The notes beneath the pieces were generated by a model. It was not told where the DNA came from. It ran no database searches and saw only the letters and a list, made by a program, of their open reading frames with translations. A DNA stretch of 64,000 nucleotides, taken from contig CAVUAF010000018.1 of assembly GCA_963739375.1 (NCBI GenBank), forward strand, positions 248,001 through 312,000, read 5' to 3'. Below, piece after piece: positions 35,474-44,922 of this stretch. Position 1 is the first letter of the stretch. Every line of letters starts with the position of its first letter. Position numbers and translations under genes: made by a program. The stretch is from CAVUAF01 sp963739375. GTDB lineage: Bacteria; Acidobacteriota; Terriglobia; Terriglobales; Acidobacteriaceae.

Positions 35474-35560
35474 GTCATTCTGGGCACTCGAAATATAAAT
35501 GTACACACTTTTTCCCATTCACCCCCTACAAAATGCTATGCTCGATCTCGTAGGCTTGCG

Positions 35561-35944
35561 ATGAAAGATAATCGGGCGCCGGAGAAAGGCCGAAAGGCCA
35601 AGGCTCCGTCGCCCAAGGTGTTTTCTGGCCCCGCGTCAAAGAAGAGCTTGCCGCCACCGGCAGCTACTCCCCGCCGCAGCCCCGCCGAACTGGCGGCGGC
35701 GCTGGAAGCCGGCATCGGCGACGCGGCACCAGTCATCGTCGCCAAGATGGTCGAGCAGGCGAAAGAAGGCAGCTACCAGCATGCCAAGTTTCTCTTCGAA
35801 CTGGCGCGCCTCTTCCCGCTGCCGCCGCCGCCCAGCGCCGAAGACGAGCATCCGGCGCTGGCCTTGCTGCGCGAGTTGGACATCCTGCCGCGCGATCCCG
35901 AAGAGGACGCCGCCAGCCCCGGCACGTTGGAACGCCGCTCCTAG
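35561..35944 (+). CDS. Hypothetical protein (possible terminase small subunit)
   Basis: 127 residues. A Lys/Pro-rich N-terminus is followed by PAELAAALEAGIGDAAPVIVAKM and a helix EGSYQHAKFLFELARL. Located with phage genes. The small-terminase assignment is a guess from position; an ordinary DNA-binding or unknown protein is equally possible. Confidence 0.4.
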   Translation: MKDNRAPEKGRKAKAPSPKVFSGPASKKSLPPPAATPRRSPAELAAALEAGIGDAAPVIVAKMVEQAKEGSYQHAKFLFELARLFPLPPPPSAEDEHPALALLRELDILPRDPEEDAASPGTLERRS

Positions 35945-36016
35945 CGCGCTTCCAGCCGCCATTTAGAATGCCTGGGTTCGGCATTCTGGAATGGGGCTGG
36001 GGCGGCGCGCGTGGAC

Positions 36017-36481
36017 ATGAGTTGGGTGACAGAGCGGATCGCGGTTGGCGGCGGCATTTGGACCGACGCCAAGATGACCGAGGTGGTGCGTGCCGGCATC
36101 ACCCACATCATCGACATGCAGATCGAATTCGACGACACGAAGCTCGCCGCGCCCTACGGCGTCGCGGTGCTGTGGAACCCGGTGGATGACGACTTCCAGC
36201 CCAAGCCGCGCTACGTCTTCGAGCGTGGCGTGGAGTTCGCGCTGGCCGCGCTCGACCAGCCGCAGGCGAAGCTGTTCATCCACTGCGCCGCCGGCGTGCA
36301 TCGCGCGCCCATGATGACGCTCGCGGTCCTGCGTACGCTCGGGTTCACCCTCGACGACGCCAGCGACCTCATCCTCAGCCGCCGGCCCGTCGCTGACCTG
36401 GCCGGGGTGTACGTCGAAAGCGTGGAAGATTTCATGAGCGACTGGGAGCCCGCGGCGCCGGCGCCGGAAGCCAGCAGCTAG
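36017..36481 (+). CDS. Dual-specificity (protein tyrosine) phosphatase
   Basis: 154 residues from ATG 36017 (GTG 36011 possible). The Cys-based signature HCAAGVHRAP (HCx5R) is at about 93-102, preceded by the conserved HIIDMQIEFDD region. Small bacterial DSPs dephosphorylate protein Tyr/Ser or nucleotides. It may be cargo or part of the host chromosome. Confidence 0.8.
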   Translation: MSWVTERIAVGGGIWTDAKMTEVVRAGITHIIDMQIEFDDTKLAAPYGVAVLWNPVDDDFQPKPRYVFERGVEFALAALDQPQAKLFIHCAAGVHRAPMMTLAVLRTLGFTLDDASDLILSRRPVADLAGVYVESVEDFMSDWEPAAPAPEASS

Positions 36482-36503
36482 CGGCTCCTCGCTCGCACCT
36501 CGC

Positions 36504-36538
36504 AACTAGAAACTAGAAACTAGAAACCAGAAACTAGG
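36504..36538. repeat. AACTAGA heptamer array
   Basis: Three AACTAGA copies, then AACCAGA and AACTAGG, between the phosphatase and the tail-spike gene. Confidence 0.75.
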
Positions 36539-36562
36539 ACCTCGAACTCCGAAGGGATCGCA

Positions 36563-39500
36563 ATGGCACTCCATCGCCGCCTGACCGGGCGGCTTTTTTA
36601 TTGCCTGATTTCGGTCGCCGTGTGCGTCGTGCTGGGGCGCGCCCTGCCCCCGCCTGGTCCCGCCACCACCGTCATTCAGGACGTCATCTACCGTGCCGAC
36701 GGCACGCCCGCGCAGGGCACGCTGCTCATCTCCTGGCCGGCGTTTGTCACCGCCGACCACAAGGCGGTGGCCGCCGGCACCCTGAGCGTCGCCATCGGTC
36801 CCGGAGGCGCCATCTCGCTCGCGCTCATTCCCAACCAGGGCGCGACGCCTGCCGGCACCTACTACCGCGTCCTGCTGAAGCTGGACGATGGCACCACCGC
36901 CACCGAATATTGGTCGGTCCCCACCACCTCGCCCACCACCATCTCCGCCGTGCGCACCACGGTGTCGGCGAGCGGCGCCGCCGTTGCCCAGCAGCAGAGC
37001 TACTACCAGTACCTGCAGAGCGCCGGCGTCGACCGGCCGCAGCGTTTGAAGCTCAACGCCGTGGGCGGCCTCACCGCCACGGACGATGCGGCGAACGGCC
37101 GCACCAATCTCGCCATCGTGTATGGGACCGCGGCCGGCACCGCGGCGCAGGGCAACGACGCCCGCATCACCGGCGCCGAGCAGACGGCGAACAAGAACGC
37201 CACGAACGGTTACGCTGGGCTCGACAGCAGCGGCCACCTGGTGAAGCCGGCGGCGACCAAGGACAAAGCCTTCGTCAACGTGGTCACCGACTGCGGCGCC
37301 GTGGGCAACGGCGTCACCGATGACGGTCCTGCGATTCAGACGTGCCTCAACAACAATCCGTCGAAGCGCATTCGCTTCCCCAAAACCCAGGCCGGCGGCG
37401 CAATTGACTACTACTCCAGCGTGACCCTGAAGCCGCGTGGCGCCGATCAGGTTTGGGAAGGCGAAGCCGGCGGCGGCAACAACGGCGTCACCATCAGCTT
37501 CCCCGCTGACACGACCGGCATCTCCTGCGCGAACGGCCAGGCGCAGAATGTGGTCATCCGCAACCTGAACCTGCGCGGCGGCAATCTGTGGACGCCGACC
37601 TCGCTTTCGACCTATGTGCTGCCGGCGGACCTCGGCGGCGCGGGCGCGCTGGCGCACGGCGTCGACCTCCACTGCAACAGCGCCACCGTCGAGAACGTCT
37701 TCGCCCAAGGCTTCGCCGACAACGGCTTTTACTGCCACTCCGAAGGCACGAACGTCTCGAGCTGGTCGATCACGTCGAACGTGGCCACGGTGACGACGGC
37801 GAGCGCGCACAACTTGCCCGCCGCCTGGCTCAACGACGAGACGCTCTCGCTTTGGGATACGAACGGAACATTCCTCGGCTCGGGGCGGTTGCTCTCCACG
37901 CCCAACTCGACCAGCTTCACGATGGCGATAACGCACGCCAACGCCAGCGGCTCGGGCGGCTCGTGGGCGGGCGGTTTTTGCGATTCGGCCGCATTCAGGC
38001 ACAACTGGGCCCAGTACAACCGCGGCCTGGGCTTCTACGCTCGCGGCTCCGATGCCAACGTGGTCAGCGTGCGCGACAACCAGTGGATCTACAACCAGGT
38101 GGGCGGGCAGGCGCTCAACAGCTTCCTGGGCGGCGTTTCCGAGAACAACCACACCTCCGCGAACGCTGCCGACTCCACTACCCCAGACAACGCGACCAGC
38201 GCTACCTCGATCACGCGCAGCAGCAGCGTGGCTTCGGTGGTGCTCGCTTCGCCACTCACGCTCACCGCTGGTACCAGGGCCGCAAGCCGGGTGAACGTCA
38301 GCGGCTGCTCCGATGCCGGCTACAACGGCGATTTCAGCGTCTACGCCGTCGCCGATTCCACGCATTTCACCTACCTGCAACCCGCGACTGACGCATCGGC
38401 AGCCACCGGCTGCACCGTGAAACGTTATCCGGGCTCCGAGGTGTGGGCGGCGGCCAACCAGGAGACCTTCGCCTTCGAGTTCAAGAGCGCCGTCGGCTCG
38501 GTCTCGATCAACGACTACTCGGAATCGAACCAGCCGCCCTCGCGCACCGACGGCACGGTGCAGGTCCTGGGCGGCGACCACGGCGCCGGCTGGTACGCCG
38601 TCGAGGGCAACCTCTGGCTGAATCCGTTTCGCATCGTCAACGACATCACCGGCATGACCTTCACGCCCTTCGCGGTGCGCGACCGCAACCTCGCCGGCCA
38701 GTACGGGCGCATGGGGATCAGCTTCGGCCGCGGCTATTCGCAGAATGACCAGACCATCCTCCGCATCTGGGACTCGGTCTGCGGCACCACGGGGAACTGC
38801 GGCACGGAGCTGCGCCGGACCGTCAATGGCAGCGAGACCTGGCTGGGCTGGCGCACCCAGTACAACTCGGATCTGTCTGGCTTCGTGAATTATTCGTTCA
38901 TGCACCAGTACGGCGTCGATAACCCGGCCGCGTGGTTCCCCAACGGCTATTACTTCCTCGCCGACACGTACTACAACCGCCGCGTCTTTCGCGGCCAGGC
39001 GAGCGCGGCGCCGTCCTCCGGCCTGGGTAGCGAGCAAGGCTCGATCTTTTACCAGGTGAATCCCGCCAGCGGCGGCTACCTCGGCTGGATCAACACCACC
39101 AACGCCAGTTTTACCGGCTATCGCGCCTTCGGCCTCATCGCGAAGGACGCGACGGGCACGCTGTGGGCGCCGCCGAAGATTGAAACCTCGTCGAAACTGG
39201 CCGATGCTACCGACCCGACGAAGCTGGCGCAGTTCGACGTTTCGAACATCGCGACTGCCACCACCCGCACCGTCAACATCCCGGACGCGAACTCGACCAC
39301 GGTGCAACCCGACACCGGCGCCAGCAATCAGTTTCTGACGGCCGTCTCGGCGCAGGGCGTCATCTCGAAGCGCCAGCCGAACTTTGCCGACCTGGCCGGC
39401 ACGATTGGCAGCGCGCAGCAAAACAATCCCGGGGTCGGCGCCAGAGGCGGCGTGGAGTCGAAGGCCTGCACCGGGACCGACAAAATTTCCGCCATTGGCA

Positions 39501-40906
39501 CCGACGGCGTGCCCGTGTGCAGCGCCGACCAGACGGGCGGCGGCGGCAGCAGCAGCCACAACCTGCTTTCCAGTACCCACACCGACACGCTGGCCGCCGC
39601 CGTGCTGCTGGGCGACATGCTCTACGGCAATGCGACCCCAGCGTGGCAACGCCTGGCTGGCAATACGGCCGCCACGCGCAAGTTCTTGCGGCAGACAGGC
39701 GACAGCACGAACTCCGCCGCGCCCGCCTGGGACACGCTGCAGTCGGGTGATATCCCGAGCAACGCCGCGAACACCACCGGCAACGCCGCCACGGCAACGG
39801 CACTGGCGGCGAACGGCACGAACTGCTCCGCCAACCAGTTTGCGCAGGGCGTGGACGCCAGCGGCAACGCCGAGGGGTGTTCTCGGCCCTCGAGTTCGAC
39901 TCTCAGCGACGCCGCGAACATCGCGCTGCTGAACGCCGTGCTCCACTTCACCGGGGCCAGCGTCACGATTGACAATTTGCTGGCGGGCGCCGGCACCACC
40001 AACGACACTTCGACCGGCACGGCAAACGCGCGCCTGGCCAAGACCGAAGCGGGCAACAAGATCATCAGCACCGGGACCACGGACACGAATGTTCCGCTGC
40101 TGCTGGTGGTCTCCGGCGGCGGAACTTCGGGGAGCTCTCACGTTGCCGGTGAGGGTGGGGCAGCGCCGTGTGACTTCGACGGCGCCACCACCGTGGGGCA
40201 CGCGGTGGCAACCTCCGGCTCCGTGGCCAGCAAGTGCACCGACGCCGGCACGCTGGCATCCGTCCTGGCGCCTACTTCCGCCACCCGCTGCTTCGTGGGC
40301 ACGGTGATGAGCACGAACGGCGCCGCGGGCCAGTACAACGTGCTGGTCAGCCCCTTCTGCGTAGCGCCATTGTGGACGGTGCAGGTGGCGAACGGCGGAT
40401 GGGGACTTACCACCCTCACCGCCCATGCGCTCTATGCCGGGAACGCTACCTCGGCCCCGACCGCGATTGGCCCGGATGCCAGCACGACCAAGGCGTTATT
40501 TTCGGCTGGCTCATCGGCTGACCCTGCCTTCCGCGCCATTGCTGCGGGCGATCTGCCTGCGGCGGTAAAAGTCAGACCTTGCGAAATTCACATCGGCACG
40601 CCGACCGGCTCCGCGTTGGCTGACACCGACGACGAACCGGTCTCCTGCTACAACGATTACGGCGCGACCCTGACGGTCAGCGACGTGCGCTGCTACGCCG
40701 ACGCCGGTTCGCCCACCGTCATGGTCACCGTTACCGGCGGCGCGAATGTCCTGAGCGGCAACCTCACCTGCGGCACGGCTTCCTGGGCCAATGGTTCCCT
40801 GAGTGGCACCCCAACCCTCGCCAGCTCCGGCACGGTGGACGCCAACATCGTGAGCGCGGGCGGCGTCGCCAAGTACATCCGCATCGTGATTGGGTTCACG
40901 CTATGA
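36563..40906 (+). CDS. Phage tail spike with pectate-lyase-type beta-helix
   Basis: 1447 residues with GAAGGGA before the ATG. After a hydrophobic start (CLISVAVCVVLGRAL) come domains with a repeated GTAxxxxxGNDARITGAEQTANK-like stretch (about 180-215) of tail-fibre type. A pectate_lyase_3-like beta-helix begins near 245 (DCGAVGNGVTDDGPAIQTCL), and low-complexity Thr/Ala/Gly repeats continue to the end. It would bind or degrade surface glycans. A terminator-like hairpin lies inside its first codons. Confidence 0.75.
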   Translation: MALHRRLTGRLFYCLISVAVCVVLGRALPPPGPATTVIQDVIYRADGTPAQGTLLISWPAFVTADHKAVAAGTLSVAIGPGGAISLALIPNQGATPAGTYYRVLLKLDDGTTATEYWSVPTTSPTTISAVRTTVSASGAAVAQQQSYYQYLQSAGVDRPQRLKLNAVGGLTATDDAANGRTNLAIVYGTAAGTAAQGNDARITGAEQTANKNATNGYAGLDSSGHLVKPAATKDKAFVNVVTDCGAVGNGVTDDGPAIQTCLNNNPSKRIRFPKTQAGGAIDYYSSVTLKPRGADQVWEGEAGGGNNGVTISFPADTTGISCANGQAQNVVIRNLNLRGGNLWTPTSLSTYVLPADLGGAGALAHGVDLHCNSATVENVFAQGFADNGFYCHSEGTNVSSWSITSNVATVTTASAHNLPAAWLNDETLSLWDTNGTFLGSGRLLSTPNSTSFTMAITHANASGSGGSWAGGFCDSAAFRHNWAQYNRGLGFYARGSDANVVSVRDNQWIYNQVGGQALNSFLGGVSENNHTSANAADSTTPDNATSATSITRSSSVASVVLASPLTLTAGTRAASRVNVSGCSDAGYNGDFSVYAVADSTHFTYLQPATDASAATGCTVKRYPGSEVWAAANQETFAFEFKSAVGSVSINDYSESNQPPSRTDGTVQVLGGDHGAGWYAVEGNLWLNPFRIVNDITGMTFTPFAVRDRNLAGQYGRMGISFGRGYSQNDQTILRIWDSVCGTTGNCGTELRRTVNGSETWLGWRTQYNSDLSGFVNYSFMHQYGVDNPAAWFPNGYYFLADTYYNRRVFRGQASAAPSSGLGSEQGSIFYQVNPASGGYLGWINTTNASFTGYRAFGLIAKDATGTLWAPPKIETSSKLADATDPTKLAQFDVSNIATATTRTVNIPDANSTTVQPDTGASNQFLTAVSAQGVISKRQPNFADLAGTIGSAQQNNPGVGARGGVESKACTGTDKISAIGTDGVPVCSADQTGGGGSSSHNLLSSTHTDTLAAAVLLGDMLYGNATPAWQRLAGNTAATRKFLRQTGDSTNSAAPAWDTLQSGDIPSNAANTTGNAATATALAANGTNCSANQFAQGVDASGNAEGCSRPSSSTLSDAANIALLNAVLHFTGASVTIDNLLAGAGTTNDTSTGTANARLAKTEAGNKIISTGTTDTNVPLLLVVSGGGTSGSSHVAGEGGAAPCDFDGATTVGHAVATSGSVASKCTDAGTLASVLAPTSATRCFVGTVMSTNGAAGQYNVLVSPFCVAPLWTVQVANGGWGLTTLTAHALYAGNATSAPTAIGPDASTTKALFSAGSSADPAFRAIAAGDLPAAVKVRPCEIHIGTPTGSALADTDDEPVSCYNDYGATLTVSDVRCYADAGSPTVMVTVTGGANVLSGNLTCGTASWANGSLSGTPTLASSGTVDANIVSAGGVAKYIRIVIGFTL
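36576..36599 (+). terminator. Intrinsic terminator-like hairpin inside the spike ORF start
   Basis: GCCGCC-TGACCG-GGCGGC followed by six T residues (36594-36599), at codons 5-12 of the predicted gene. If active, most transcripts from upstream would stop here, so the spike may need its own promoter or antitermination, or the real start may lie further on. Confidence 0.6.
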
Positions 40907-41650
40907 AACTAACCACCCTGCTTGTAGTGCTCGCGCTGCTCGCTCCTCAGTGGCCCGTCGCGCGCACGCACCGGTCGGCTGCGGCAGCGCCCACCGTGGC
41001 TCTGGTGCACGCCACCTCCTGCCCGTCCACCGGCCAGTATGTACAGGACTGGCACTGCACCGTGCCGGCGACCACTGCAGGCAACTTGGCTCTGGCTATT
41101 ACGTACGTTCGCACCGGCGGCCAGACGTTGACCGTAACTGGCGGCAGCGAAACCTATGCCGAGGTCAGCGGCTATCCCGAGAATCCATTTGGCGGAATGC
41201 ACTCCGGCACCGTCTCCGTGCAGTGGGCAAAAATCGGCTCCAGCGCCACCAGCATTCACTTCGTCGTCAGCGGATACGGCTATGGGGTCTGCTACGTGGA
41301 GTTCTCGGCGTCGGCAGGCTGGCCGACAAATCCAGTGGACAAGACCGGCGGCCCGAACGGGCAGGACTCGGTGACCAGTTGGAACAGCGGCAACACCGCT
41401 ACGCTCTCGCAGAACGCAGAACTGTTGATTGGGCACGCCGAGGAGGGTGCGGACGCGCATGCGCTGACGTTTACGTCCGGCACTAACTGGACGACTGCGT
41501 GTAACTCCTACGACCCCTACCTGGGGGTTGGCTAATCTCCACACTCAATACCGATTCGTAAACACCACGCCGGCGGCCTACTCGGCCAACGGCACCAATA
41601 GTCCCAGCGGAAATGTAGGGAGCAGCATTGTCACGTTTAAGACCAATTAG
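40903..41650 (+). CDS. Secreted adhesin-like phage protein, frameshifted near its end
   Basis: About 248 residues across two frames. A signal peptide (KLTTLLVVLALLAPQWPVA) is followed by Ser/Thr-rich repeats (VSGYPENPFGGMHSGTVSV, WNSGNTATLSQNAELLIGH). In frame one it stops at 41535 after DPYLGVG. In the next frame the sequence continues sensibly (TWGLANLHTQYRFVNTT...) to 41650. An extra T near 41514 in CCCCTACCTGG would explain it. Its ATG overlaps the spike stop by four bases. Confidence 0.5.
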
Positions 41651-41679
41651 CGTCGTCCGCGAGCATTCCGGCGGCGGGC

Positions 41680-41838
41680 GTGCTGGTCAGCGATGCCGCG
41701 AACATGCCGACGATCACGACGACCAGCACCAACACACCGCTGGCCTTCCAGAGTGGTTCGTGCGGCACCCGCACCACCGCCGCGCGATCGGTTGACCTCG
41801 ACTACCTCGGCCTGCGCCGCCGCGGCGTGGGCCGCTGA
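41680..41838 (+). CDS. Possible small ORF (52 aa)
   Basis: GTG-started frame reading VLVSDAANMPTITTTST and ending GLRRRGVGR. No Shine-Dalgarno and no homologue recognised; retained because no other frame explains the gap of about 200 bp. Confidence 0.25.
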   Translation: MLVSDAANMPTITTTSTNTPLAFQSGSCGTRTTAARSVDLDYLGLRRRGVGR

Positions 41839-41859
41839 GCCTGCTACCCAAGGAGCACC

Positions 41860-42042
41860 ATGAAGAACCTGACCAAGTTGCTGCTGAGTCTTTCCGCGGT
41901 GCTGGCCGCCGTCGCCCAGGTGCCGGCGGTACAAGCTGCGGTGGCCGTGTTTGTGACAAAGCACCCGGACATCGCCAGCATCGGCGCCGTCCTGACCTTC
42001 GTCGGCGGGCTGCTTTACCACCCGTCTGAACCCAAGCCGTGA
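41860..42042 (+). CDS. Small hydrophobic protein (60 aa)
   Basis: AAGGAGCACC precedes ATG. Two hydrophobic helices (LLLSLSAVLAAVAQVPAVQA and IASIGAVLTFVGGLLY). A holin-like or structural membrane protein is possible. Confidence 0.6.
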   Translation: MKNLTKLLLSLSAVLAAVAQVPAVQAAVAVFVTKHPDIASIGAVLTFVGGLLYHPSEPKP

Positions 42043-42356
42043 GTGCCGCCGTGGGCGCGCTGGTCCAGCTGTTCATCGGGCTGATCCGCACCCACCATCT
42101 CGACCAGTGGGCGCGGCTCTGCTTTGCCATGACGTGGAGCTACACCACGGCTTTCAGTTTCGCCACCGGCGCCGCCTTGCTGGCGCACCAGCCGGTAGCG
42201 GCGGCTGTGGGCGCAGGCCTGGTGGCGGGGGCCGCCGCCGCGCTGTTTCTCTTTGCGCGCTCGCCGCTCACCCGCGGCCTCATGGTCGCGGTGCCGCGCG
42301 ACCTCATCGTCGAGGCCGAAACCGACGCCAAACTCGCCACTATCGATCGCAAGTGA
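42039..42356 (+). CDS. Holin-like membrane protein
   Basis: 105 residues starting at a GTG that overlaps the previous stop (GTGA). Two to three hydrophobic segments (WSYTTAFSFATGAALLA, AAAVGAGLVAGAAAALFLFA) and a charged C-terminus. Confidence 0.55.
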   Translation: MSAAVGALVQLFIGLIRTHHLDQWARLCFAMTWSYTTAFSFATGAALLAHQPVAAAVGAGLVAGAAAALFLFARSPLTRGLMVAVPRDLIVEAETDAKLATIDRK

Positions 42357-42393
42357 CGCGCCACTGAACCCGGGAGGGGGAGCATGGGCCACT

Positions 42394-43943
42394 GTGCTGA
42401 AAACATTTGACCGTTCGCGCGCGGAGGCTGATCTGCGCTGGCTGACCCGCCTGGGGCGCGCGCTCGCCGAGCGGCCCGCGGCCCTCGACGGCCTCAGTCG
42501 CCGCGAGCACCTGGCCCAGACCTATCTCCGGATTCGCGACCGGTCCGGGCATCTCGTGCCGCTGCGGCCCAACCGCGCGCAGCGTGCCTTCGAGCGCGAC
42601 GCCGGCGGCCGCGACATCGTGCTGAAGGCGCGGCAGCTCGGCGTCACCACCTGGGTGGCGGCGCGGTTTTTTCTCGCCACCGTCACGCGTCCGGGCACCC
42701 TCACGGTGCAGGTGGCGCATGACCAGCGCTCGGCGGAAGCCATCTTCCGCATCGTGCACCGCTTCCTGGAGAACCTGCCGGAGCGGTTGCGCGTGGGCGC
42801 TTTGCAGACCTCGCGCGCCAACGTCCGCCAGCTCGTTTTCCCGCTGCTCGACAGCGAGTACCGCGTCGAGTCGGCGGGCGACATGGAAGCCGGACGCGGG
42901 CTCACCGTCCACAATCTGCACTGTTCGGAGGTGGCACGCTGGCCCCGCGATCCCAACGAAACGCTGGCCTCGCTCCGGGCCGCGGTCGCGCCCGGCGGTG
43001 AGATCGTGCTGGAATCCACGCCCAACGGCGCCGGCGGCTGCTTCTACGACGAATGGCGGCGCGCCGCCGAAACCGGCTACACCCGCCACTTCTTTCCTGG
43101 TGGCTGGAGCCGCGTTACCAGCGGCCGCTGCTGGCGCCGCTCCGCCTTACCGACGAGGAGCGCCGCCTGCAGGCGCGCGCCGGCCTGACGCCGCAGCAGA
43201 TTGCCTTCCGGCGCGGCATGCGCGCGCAGTTTGGCGCGCTCGCCGTGCAGGAGTACGCCGAAGATCCGGAAGCCTGCTTCCTGGCCAGCGGCGAGTGCGT
43301 CTTTGACCTGGCGGCGATTGCGCTGGCGCTGGAGCAGGTGCCGGCGCCGGCCGAGGTGCGCGACAACGGACGCCTGCTGGTCTGGTGGCCGCCGCGCCGC
43401 GACTCGCGCTATGTCATCGGCGTCGATCCCGCCGGCGGCGGCGCCGAGGGCGACTACTCCGTCGTCCAGGTGGTCGAGCGGCGCGGCGGCATGCAGTGCG
43501 CCGAATTGCGGGCGCATCTGCCGCCCCCCGAACTCGCCACCGCGGTGGCGCGCCTGGCGCGCGAGTACAACGGCGCCCTGGTTGCCGTCGAACGCAACCA
43601 CCACGGCCACGCGGTGCTGGCGCACCTGGTGGCCGCCGAGCAGTACGAGCACTTGTACGCGCGGGCCGGCTACGTGGGCTGGCTGACCTCCGCCATTTCG
43701 CGCCCGCAGATGCTGGAATACTTCGCCGCCGCGCTCAGCGTGCAGCGCGAGCTGTTCAGCAGCCCGCGCCTGCTGGCCGAGTGCCGCAGCTTCGTGCGCC
43801 GCCGCGACGGCAGCGCCGCCGCTGCCCCCGGCGCCCACGACGACTGCATCATGGCCATGGCCATCGCCCTCGCCGTCCGCGCAGAATTGGCGCCGGTCGC
43901 GGAGGCAGAACCCCTGCGTTTCGGGGCGCTCTCGCGCGTGTAG
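42394..43943 (+). CDS. terL: Terminase large subunit, frameshifted
   Basis: About 516 residues from GTG 42394. Terminase features: the ATPase arm IVLKARQLGVTTWVAARFFLA, the motor acidic segment HNLHCSEVARWPRDPNETLA, and the ESTPNGAGGCFYDEWRRAAE motif. The nuclease half has VIGVDPAGGGAEGDYSVVQV and VERNHHGHAVL. Between FFP and WWLEPRYQ near 43100-43106 one base is missing, which shifts the frame; both halves otherwise read well. It packages DNA. Confidence 0.85.
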
Positions 43944-43994
43944 CGCGTGCTACGATGCGCTGCTCTTGGTTACGGCCTGCATTCAGAGAAGCTC

Positions 43995-44792
43995 GTGCCC
44001 GTCATCGCAGTCCAACACGTCCGGCGTCTGCGCGGCGGCGCGCAGTCGCACCTGATGCGCTGCTCCGACGGCCACCTGTACGTCGTCAAGTTTCAGAACA
44101 ACCCGCAGCACGTGCGCGTGCTGGCCAACGAGTTGCTCGCTACCCGGCTGGCCGAGTGCGCCGGGCTGCCGGTGGCCGCGGCCGAGATCGTCGAGGTCGG
44201 GCCCTGGCTGGTCGAGCACAGCCCCGACCTGACCATTCAGGTCGCGGGCCGCAGCTTCCCGTGCGCTGCCGGCCTGCAGTTCGGATCGCGCTACATCCTG
44301 CCGCCCTACGAGGGGCAGGTGCTCGATTGGTTGCCGCAATCCATGATCGAAGACGTGCGCAACCTCGCCGCCTTCGCCGGCATGCTCGCCTTCGACAAGT
44401 GGACGTGCAACGCCAACGGCCGCCAGGTCATTTTCTGGCGGCGTGCCCGCGAGCGCAAATACACCGCCGGCTTTGTCGATCACGGCTATTGCTTCAACGC
44501 CGGCGAGTGGAGCTTTCCCGATTCGCCGCTGCGCGGCACCTACCCGTGGAACGAGGTCTACGCGGGGGTGACGGGCTGGACGGCGTTTGAGCCTTGGCTG
44601 TCGCGGCTGGAAAGCCTGTCCGCGGACGCCATCACCGCCGCCGCGGCCGCGATTCCGCCGCCCTGGCTGGGCGGCGATTGGGAAGAACTGGAGAAGCTGG
44701 CTGGCGCGCTGCTGCGCCGCCGCGAGCGGATCCGTGAACTTATTCTTGAATTCAGGAGGTCGTCGCGTCATCCTTTCCCGAACTGGGGCTAA
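43995..44792 (+). CDS. HipA-like kinase (HipA_2 type)
   Basis: 265 residues. The N-terminus VIAVQHVRRLRGGAQSHLMRC and KFQNNPQHVRVLANELLATRL resemble HipA_2-family kinase folds (P-loop-like and Lys-containing segments). MLAFDKWTCNANGRQVIF and AGFVDHGYCFNAGEW carry the aspartates of the catalytic and metal-binding loops. The next gene is a DUF3037 protein, its usual neighbour as I recall. It is inserted between terL and portal, a place where phages carry cargo. Start GTG 43995 is chosen from conservation. Confidence 0.72.
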   Translation: MPVIAVQHVRRLRGGAQSHLMRCSDGHLYVVKFQNNPQHVRVLANELLATRLAECAGLPVAAAEIVEVGPWLVEHSPDLTIQVAGRSFPCAAGLQFGSRYILPPYEGQVLDWLPQSMIEDVRNLAAFAGMLAFDKWTCNANGRQVIFWRRARERKYTAGFVDHGYCFNAGEWSFPDSPLRGTYPWNEVYAGVTGWTAFEPWLSRLESLSADAITAAAAAIPPPWLGGDWEELEKLAGALLRRRERIRELILEFRRSSRHPFPNWG

Positions 44793-44922
44793 GCCCAGAA
44801 CGGGAGGTAACCGGCCGGCGCACCGCTGTAACGGCCGCGAAGCGGAGCCTTATGGCAGCGCACGCATTAATCAGGTTAAATCGAAGTAGCCGGCGGGGTG
44901 GAGCTGTAGTCCCTCGAAATCT

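Noticed and set aside
36506..40426. Long open frame of about 1306 codons on the minus strand opposite the tail-spike gene
   Set aside because: It has the biased composition of a GC-rich antisense shadow, with no domain I recognise. The plus-strand frame has coherent tail-spike domains.
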